NCBI GenBank assembly: GCA_033060915.1
Contig: CM065384.1
Span: 13,510,501-13,574,500, forward strand
Direction of reading: 5' to 3'
Length of the DNA: 64,000 nt
Source of the DNA: Euryodendron excelsum
Lineage: Eukaryota; Streptophyta; Magnoliopsida; Ericales; Pentaphylacaceae
How positions within the stretch are numbered: position 1 is the stretch's first letter; each line of letters begins with the position of its first letter. The translations under genes were made by a program, and so were the position numbers. Positions 56,865-64,000 of this stretch are shown here, in pieces. The notes below the pieces were generated by a model that searched no databases, had not been told where the DNA came from, and saw only the letters and a list, made by a program, of their open reading frames with translations.

Positions 56865-58350
56865 GAGATGGGATAGACTTGGCGCTTGTTGCTGTGGCTC
56901 CAGGCTAAAAATGCTTCTAGCGCCACTAGGAGTGGCGCTAGGCTAAATATTGGCTTGGCGCTATTGGCTTGGCACCACTGCTAGTGGCGCTAGCCAATTA
57001 GGAATGTATTAAGGATGGCAAGCAATGTATCTTGAGAAGATTTGGGCACCTGTACTAGTGACTACTTTGCAATTTTTAGCCTAGCTTCACTAGGAGTGAC
57101 TCCAGAAAACCCGGAAAGGACTTAAGAGATCGGGAATGGCCCAAAAGGTCGAAAATAGACAGGAACACTTAAAACTGTGTCCCGGAGGTAGTGGACTTGA
57201 AAAAGGATAATAAGATTTGTCGAAAGGGTTGACCGGGCTATTAGGGGCAAAACGGTCAATTGGATTGGAAAGCTACCAGGACGGACTCAGAATGTCCTGG
57301 AGGAAGACTCGAGATTTAGAAATATTATTTAGAATGTTCCCAAAGGCTAACGGCTTGATAACCAGAGTCTGTGTTGTTTGAAAAGGCGACTGGCCTACTA
57401 GGGGCAAAATTATAATTTCGCATCAAGTTTACCAGAACTTATTCGGAATGATCCGAAAAGATAAAGAAAGGTCGGGAATACTATAAGAAGCATTCTCGGA
57501 AGATTACGGGTTTGATACCCAGAGCCGGTGTGGCCAGAAAAAGGCGACCGACCCACTAGGGGCAAAACGGTCATTTTGCACCGGGTTTGCCGGAACTGAC
57601 TCCGAATGATCCGAAAAGATAATAGAAGGTTGAGAACACAATAAGAACCACTCTCGGGAGGTTACCGGTTTGATACCCAGAGTCGGTGTGGTCCCCGGGG
57701 CATTCAGATGCCTAGGGGCAAAATAGTCATCTTGACCGAAAAGTCTCGAAACTAGCCCGAAATTGACTAGAAGGCACCTAATCATGCCGGATTACTTTTA
57801 AGATAATCTTGGAAGGGTGGACTTATTATTCTGAGGACTTTGGTGTGTTCTCAAGAAACGTGCCAAAAAATGGCCTTAGGGGCAGTTTGGTCATTTTTCA
57901 CCGAAGTGGGCTAGCAGGCACCGGTGTTGATCTGGGTTTTGAGTGTTTCTGCCACTCTAACGGCGGTCTCGTGGTACCGGATTTTGTTGGCAATTCCCTA
58001 TATCAACTTGCTTGTGAGTATTTTCGCTACTCTAATGGTTGTGATGTTTATGAGTACTTTTGCTACTCTGAGGGTTCGCAATCATTCTCGAGACTGCTTG
58101 ATCTCGGGAAGCTGCTAAAGGGACTTAGCACCTGAGAAGTTAACTTTCTCAGAAGGCGTGCCAAAATGGACATTTCTACATTGGCGGGCTAGCAGGCACT
58201 TGGGGTCTCCTCCCGGTTGACAGGTTTAAAGGGACTTACCATTCCGAAGAAATTTTCTCTGAAAAGTGTGCCGGATTGGATAGACTTACCATCTCGAGGA
58301 ATCGGCTTTCTCAAAAGAGGGATTGGAATTGGAATTGAAAAAGGGGTTGG

Positions 58351-58720
58351 AAAGGGGACTTACCGTCTTCAGAAAGACATGCCTGTTGGGATTGGAAAGG
58401 GGACTTACCATCTTTAGAAAGACGCACTTGATTTGGGATTGAAAAGGGGACTTACCGTCTTAAAAAAGATGCGCCTGATTTGGAATTGGAAAGGGGACTT
58501 ACCATCTTTGGAAAGACATGCCTCATTTGAAATTGGAAAGGGGACTTACCGTATTTCGAAAGACACGCCTATTGGAATATAGAAAGGGGACTTACCATTT
58601 TCAGAAAGATATGCCTGATTTGGAATTGGAAAGGGGACTTACCGTCTCCAAAAAGACGTGCCTGATGGAATTGGAAAGGGGACTTACCGTCTCCAAAAAG
58701 ATGTGCCTAATTTGAAATTG
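58351..58720 (-). repeat. 47-bp U3 tandem array in LTR-12
   Basis: About eight units with AAAGGGGACTTACCGTCT, GAAAGACGTGCCTGATTTGG and GAATTGG. Anchors at 58351, 58396, 58443, 58490, 58537, 58583, 58630 and 58675 give 45-47 bp. The unit equals the 81-bp unit without its CTCGAG/GAATAAACTG half. Confidence 0.88.
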
Positions 58721-58908
58721 GACCGAACAATGCCTCTAAGGGCATTTTGGTCATTGTGCTCTATTTGGGCCCCACGGGGCCTACAAAACGATGAATTGAT
58801 TAGATTAGACTTAGAGAGTTGATTTCAATTGGAATACATCCATATTGACTTGAGTATAAGTCTGGATGGACCGTAGAATACTGAGCGGTTAAAAATGGGG
58901 TGCTTACA

Positions 58909-61310
58909 ATCAATTACAGATCGACCAACCCTATATCTAGCCTTTTTTTAAGCCTGCATTAATCCCTCTATGCCACTTGTAGCCACTAAGAGTGGCGCAC
59001 CACTCTACCATTTTCGCCTATATATAGAGACCTTCCCCCTCTCTATTTTGGTTCGAAAAAATCCTCTAGAAACTCTCCCCCTCCATTCCAGATAGCTCGT
59101 AGAGCCCTCTCTCTCTCTCAGTGCCACCAGCTGAGTCCGAAGTCCAAACACCCGAAGCCCTAGCTTCCAAGCTCCACTGAAGGACCGCCTTGCTACTCGG
59201 AAGCTCTCGAAACCTTCACAAGTTAAAGGCCTGTGCCTCCACTAAAGAAAGAAGTAACGAGACAAGATAATATTCTTTTTACTTTTTCATACTCCCCCAC
59301 TTTCTCTTCTCCTTCAGAACTCACTTGGGTTCTTCTCTTTTTAATCCCCTATCTCTAAACCTCACTTTCTTACATGCTTGAAAATAAGATGACGTTAAGT
59401 TCACGTCGAGAGTGAACAAGAGGAAATTATCGATTGGGACTCTCTTCTTGGCTCTCACTTGCTTTACGGTATGGCCTTAGGGCCCTCTTGCAATGTGGTG
59501 ATATCTAAGCCTTGTATGTTTTATGTTGTTACTATCATTAAATTTCATTTACATTCTCGTCATGTCTTTACCTCTTAAAATAATTTTTCATAGTTGTTTT
59601 CTCAAAACCGCAATTCTAGGTGGGTTCTAACCCTCTCATGGTTAGGGGTCTTTCAAAAAAGTGTGACATTTTAAATGGCTCTCGTTAGCTTACATTTCTT
59701 TCTTTTCAAAAAACTCATTCTCGAAATGATCCTAGACTTTTCATGATTAGGGTTGGTTTGAGAAATGTGTGACATTCAAAAAGACCCGAAAGGTCTATAT
59801 TTTTTGCCTCGTGCCTTTATTGTTTTCAAAGCCACAAGCCTAGAATGATTCTAACTTTTCAATGGCTAGAATGGTTTTAGGCAAAGTGCGATATTCATTT
59901 GAATGTTTAAAATCCAAGTTAGGGCTTTGGGCCCTAAAACATTGTTTCAAAAACTTGGTTTTTTAACCATTTTCAAAACTCATGTTTGTTAAGTCCTAGA
60001 AGTCCAATCCTAGGAAAACCTTGTTTTTGCCAACTTGGAACACTTCCATTTCCAAATCAAAACCTCCCATTTCAAATCCCTCAAATCACTCATTTTTCAA
60101 ACCTTCAAAATTTAAAACCCAAATCAACTCCTTCTATTTTGGAAACAATCTAAACTTACCTTTTCAAAATCAAATCAAATCTTTAAAAATCAAAATCAAA
60201 ATCAAAATCTTTTCAAATCTCAATCTTCCTGTAAGGGAAACATTTCAAAAATCAAATCTTTCGGAAGAGGAAACATTTCCAAAACTTAAATTTTTTCTAA
60301 TCAAATCAAATCTTTTCAAATCAAATCAAAATCTTTTCAAATCTCAATCTTCTTGAAAAGAAAACATTTCGAAAACTCAAATCTTTTCAAATCAAATCAA
60401 ATCTTTTTAAATCTCAATCTTCCTAAAAAGGAAACATTTCAAAATCAAACCAAATCTTCTTGAAAAAGAAAACATTTTCAAGTCAAATCTTCTCGAAAAA
60501 AAAACATTTCAAAAGTCCAATCTTCTTGAAAAGAAAACACTTTCAAAGTCAAACTTTCCTGAAAAAGAAACTTTCTAAAAATGAAAACTTTCTAGAAATA
60601 GAAACCCCATTTTAAAATTCTAACTCTTTCGGACTCTTGTCCAAACTACGATTAATCTGATCCTCTTTAAGGAGGTACATAGGCAACCCTTCATGAGGTG
60701 CGGTCACAACCTTTTTCAAACTCCCAATTTTATTTTTCAAACTCAACTCCCTTTTTCAAACTCTTTTTCAATTCTATTTTTTAGAAGTTTTCTAAGAGTA
60801 TAGTATTAAACATAGGTAACTGGTGAGTCATAATTAGGTGAGTAAAAGGTGATTAGACATATAGGTACCGTAAGGGCAGGGTAGAGTGATAGTCTTAGGA
60901 CATCTTCCCTATATGTAACCAACCACCGAACTTAAGAATTTTTTGTTTCAAAAACCAAAATCGGAGTCATTTTTCAAAAGGGCTTTCCAATGTTTTTAAG
61001 GTTATTGGACAACCCTACCTTCTAAAACTCTCTCATGAGGACGTTTTTTTAAAAGCCCTTTCCAAAACCTAAGTTTAACCCTCGGGTTTGACTTAGCGTA
61101 GATGACCTAGCACATCTTTAAATATGTTAGGTGGCGACTCCAGAAACCTTTTCAAAAAGCCCTAATCAATCCCATTTAAAAATTTTATACCCCGTTGCAT
61201 TCGTCCTTCTAGGAGGACGAGTTCTAACGAGAGAGCACCGTACCCAATTCCCACCCCTAGGCCAAGAGAAAGAGGAGAATGGGCCCGGCCTCTAGGAACA
61301 GGGCACGATA
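58909..61310 (+). mobile_element. LTR-13: 5' LTR of plus-strand element P2, 5' truncated
   Basis: Begins within U3 just upstream of the dyad GCCACTTGTAGCCACTAAGAG and TATA (59019). It continues through the transcribed part, a G-poor tract (about 60000-60620), the block TCCAAACTACGATTAATC (60649), TGGCGACTCC (61132) and the end GGGCACGATA (CA mutated to TA). Its upstream ~2 kb are replaced by LTR-12. Primer site and leader follow, so it is a 5' LTR. Confidence 0.8.
59019..59026 (+). promoter_or_regulatory. LTR promoter TATA box (LTR-13)
   Basis: TATATATA in CGCCTATATATAGAGACC, at the conserved position after GGCGCA/GTGGCGC dyads. Confidence 0.6.
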
Positions 61311-61313
61311 GCT

Positions 61314-61332
61314 TGGTGACTCTGCTGGGGAC
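61314..61332 (+). promoter_or_regulatory. Primer-binding site of P2
   Basis: TGGTGACTCTGCTGGGGAC three bases after the LTR end. By recall, the 3' end of plant tRNA-Arg(ACG) pairs with TGGCGACTCCGCTGGGA, so about 14 of the first 16 bases match. An Arg primer is reported for Ogre-type Tat elements. Confidence 0.75.
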
Positions 61333-64000
61333 AATTAGAGGGTTAGGCCTATGTCATGTCTAGTCACCCTTTACTCTCCTTAAGTTTATCAGTTATCTTG
61401 TTTAGTTATATCCACATTTTAACTTTTCAAATTTCTAAATTTTTCAAAATGGTATTTGTTTTGCAAAAATTCAAACATTGCATTCATTACATGCTCTTAC
61501 ATTGTTCATAACATCATACTTTATTTTGCGTTTGAGTTCCTCGAAAAGTACTAACTCTTTGCGTTTGTTTTGTAGGTGGACCCTTGTTCACATTTTAATT
61601 TATGTTCATAAACTGCCATGCATGCTATGTATGACAAGATGTATGGGAGTTGTTAGGCTCTTTCCTCTAATTTTCAAAATCACACACACAGTAGCATATG
61701 CATTTTCATAGAATATTGACCCTGGTTATTACCTTCTAGTTAGAAGGGGAAATAGTACATTAACTATTGGTGGTAGGAAGATGTGTCACCTAACCAACGG
61801 TCTTTAGATAGTTCCCCCACTCGGATCACCAACCTATAATGGCACCACCTCAGGGAGTGAGCCTAGGTTTGAAGATTTGGAAACTGAGCTTTTTGGGAAG
61901 CATTAGTAGCCCTCAACCTTATGTTCATATAGCACCCATGCATAGCCGAACCTCTGCCCAATTTAAGGCATATGTTTTTCAAAAACCAAGAAGGAAAGAG
62001 CTACTGCTTTTCAATTTCCTTACACTTGTTGTTATCATACTTATATACATGTATGCCTTGTTATCAATATCTTGTCATTCATGCTATTAAACTGCTCATG
62101 CATATGTAATCATCCCAAGGCAAGAGTTCCAAAGTAACTCAAGCCACTCGTACTTTAGGCATATGATCAACCTTCAAGAGAATGGCCTATGAGCCAATCT
62201 CAAATCATAAGCCTACCCTAATTCCTGAAGGTTCCAAACCCTTAGGGTCATGGCATGTATCTAAGAATCATTTCATAAGAGGCGCCCCAATCCCTCTCGC
62301 TCATAAAGATAAGGTTGCCATAAGACAAGGGGCAATCCGAAGACAAGGTCATTCAACGACCTTCCAATATCAACAAGATAAAACCGAAGACTTGAAAAGT
62401 AGTTTAGGTAGATAGGTGGAAAGTCCCATGGAAAATGTTCCCTTCCCCTAATCTATGTAGTTTTAGATTTTTATCTCAAAAGAAATAAAATTTCTCTTTG
62501 TACTTCCCTTGAATGAATGGTTGTACATGATGTATGAAACAAACACAGGTATAGTATTGCATACAAGGGCAACCCCCTATCTCCAAAAGTGAGCAAACAC
62601 AGCATGCTTAGTCCCCCTCCCAAAGTAGGGGCACCCATAGGGCATGCATTGCATACAAACTTTCAAACCAAGGCACTAACTTCTCATTTGTTTCGCATCA
62701 TCTGTCTTCTCCCTCATTTCTCAAGTACCAAGAAAACCAAAGACGAAGCAAGGACAGAAAAGGGTGTTTCCTAAACAGCTTATCTATTGTCATTATGATG
62801 TGCACATATTCACTACTATCATGCGAATGCATCAATATCCATTCTAAAGACACGAGTTCTAAGAAACTCAATTCAGTGCATTTTCATTAGCTATGGAGAG
62901 AAAGGAACAATCCGATCTCATATTAATCAAACCTACCCAAGCTCCTAAGGGTTTCCCAACCCTAAGAATTCATGGTATGCATAGAACCATATCTCAAGAG
63001 AGGTCTAAATCTCTCTCTGCCCATGGAGACGGGATTACCTAAACAAAGAAGCATCAACCGGCCTATGTGGAAGAGGTATTGTATTGCATATAGGGGCAAC
63101 ACCCCACCTCCAAAATAGACTTAGCATCATGCCCAGATTCTCGTAAATAAGGGAACTCCATAGGACATGCATTGCGTAAGGTCTTCAACTCCACATGCTA
63201 ATTCTATTTGTTTTTCTTTTTCTTTTTCCAGGCCCAAGAGCACAACCAAAGCTATGTAATCTCTTCGTAGTCCCACCCAATCCATAACTCTTACAAGGAT
63301 GTGCTCATTGAAGAGCAAATGGGATTGACTACTCATTAACAAAGTGTTACCGCTTAAGCAGCAACCTCCACACCATGTCCTAACAATCGCCATCTATGCA
63401 TCGATATGAAAAAACTGTCCAGTTCCTTGACAGTTAAGAAAATGGTCACCAACTACCTTAGCTGTAGAAGGTACTAACCTAAGAAGGGACTAAGGGCACA
63501 AGATATGGGGTGGTCCTCTTGAAAAAAAAAAATTATCTGATCATCGATTGAAGATCCATTCCTCATCTGCTACCGGCTCACTCTCCTTAAGGTCTCTCCA
63601 ATCTGAAAGCTAGCCAACAGAACCATCCATCAAATTCCCAGACCCTGAAGGCCTTGGTAAAGCCTACGGGAGGAACCCTTGATTTAGCTTGTCGAAGTGT
63701 CATGTAAATATCATGTGTATAACAGGCTAATCTGAAATAGATGATTCTTGATCATGAAATGCTTTCTCTGCCATGCTAAAATATTTTTTTTTCTAGAAAA
63801 ATGAAGATGGTAAGGTATCCCAAAGGCTGGCATCTTTTGACCCTAAAGACTCCCCAGAGGTCCTCCATAGATTGTCACAGATAGCCCTAGCAACATAAAA
63901 TAACACATGATAACAGAACTTCAAAATCAATCACAATAGCTCAGTATCCAACCATCTACAAACAAAGGAGATCATTGAGTAAGCATAATACAATAGTCAA
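61333..64000 (+). mobile_element. Leader of P2 (5' untranslated region)
   Basis: Starts AATTAGAGGGTTAGGCC. It is collinear (inverted) with the M3 and M2 leaders, including AGTTCCCCCACTCGGATCACC (about 61810) and the duplicated GGGCATGCATTGCATACAA/GGACATGCATTGCGTAAGG blocks (62536-62660 and 63066-63180). Frames here, such as 62182-62415, are not conserved in M1 or M3. Coding gag would be expected beyond 64000. Confidence 0.7.

Larger units (their letters stand above)
53667..58908 (-). mobile_element. LTR-12: near-complete family A LTR (5.24 kb)
   Basis: The plus-strand start is mutated (TTTCGTGCCCAGATT for TGTCGTGCCC); the end is GGGGTGCTTACA. Order is as in other A LTRs, with TATA at 56857-56864 (minus) and a 47-bp U3 array. 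The flanks AACAT and ATCAA do not match and belong to unrelated LTR pieces. It is therefore either one LTR of a larger rearranged element or a recombination product. Confidence 0.85.

Noticed and set aside
62182..62415. 77-codon frame in the P2 leader
   Set aside because: The homologous leader DNA in M3 and M1 has stops and length changes out of frame, so it is not conserved as protein.

Overview
This window looks like nuclear DNA from a flowering plant and consists almost entirely of nested LTR retrotransposons. I see no cellular protein-coding gene, no tRNA or rRNA gene and no bacterial features. The plant assignment rests on the retrotransposon anatomy: TG...CA ends, 5-bp target-site duplications, primer-binding sites complementary by recall to a plant tRNA-Arg 3' end, polypurine tracts, and TATAAATA promoters inside the LTRs. 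A Tat/Ogre-like (Ty3/gypsy) assignment is inferred from the giant LTRs, the Arg-type primer site and one gag-pol remnant.

Most of the sequence belongs to one repeat family with very large LTRs (about 4.4-5.3 kb when complete), here called family A. In sense orientation an A LTR starts TGTAAGCACCCC. It then carries an 81-bp tandem array in some subfamilies, about four 157-bp repeats, GGCGCC dyads, a TATA box, a transcribed region, 1.5-2.3 kb of G-poor sequence, a conserved block ending TACGTAGGCAACC, and the end GCGCGACA. Copies lie on both strands and are inserted into one another.

Layout from the left. Bases 1-6400 are the 3' end of a plus-strand element (P1): 3' UTR, polypurine tract and 3' LTR. 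Bases 6401-12693 are the 5' half of a minus-strand element (M1): gag-pol scrap, leader and 5' LTR. Bases 12694-17466 are the leader, primer site and 5' LTR of another minus element (M2). Bases 17467-20530 are an older minus LTR, and 20531-21848 part of a plus LTR. Bases 21849-36678 are a complete 14.8-kb minus-strand element (M3) flanked by ATGGG duplications. It has two LTRs, primer site, polypurine tract and tandem arrays, but no recognisable gag or pol.

Bases 36684-40111 are a mosaic of older LTR pieces on both strands. Bases 40112-52236 are a 2.4-kb LTR of a second family (B) with GTTAG duplications. It is split by two solo A LTRs in opposite orientation: 40145-44910 (duplication GATAT) and 45322-50289 (duplication ACTAC). 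Bases 52242-53666 are an older LTR piece, 53667-58908 a full-length minus A LTR with a shortened 47-bp array, 58909-61310 a plus LTR truncated at its 5' side, and 61314-64000 the primer site and leader of that plus-strand element (P2).

The best leads are the nesting order with testable flank predictions, an antisense ORF start conserved in two 3' UTRs, hairpin-forming arrays in U3, and an unexplained ~700-bp segment in M3. Subfamily names, junctions marked 'about', and all homologies come from reading by eye, without alignment or database search.
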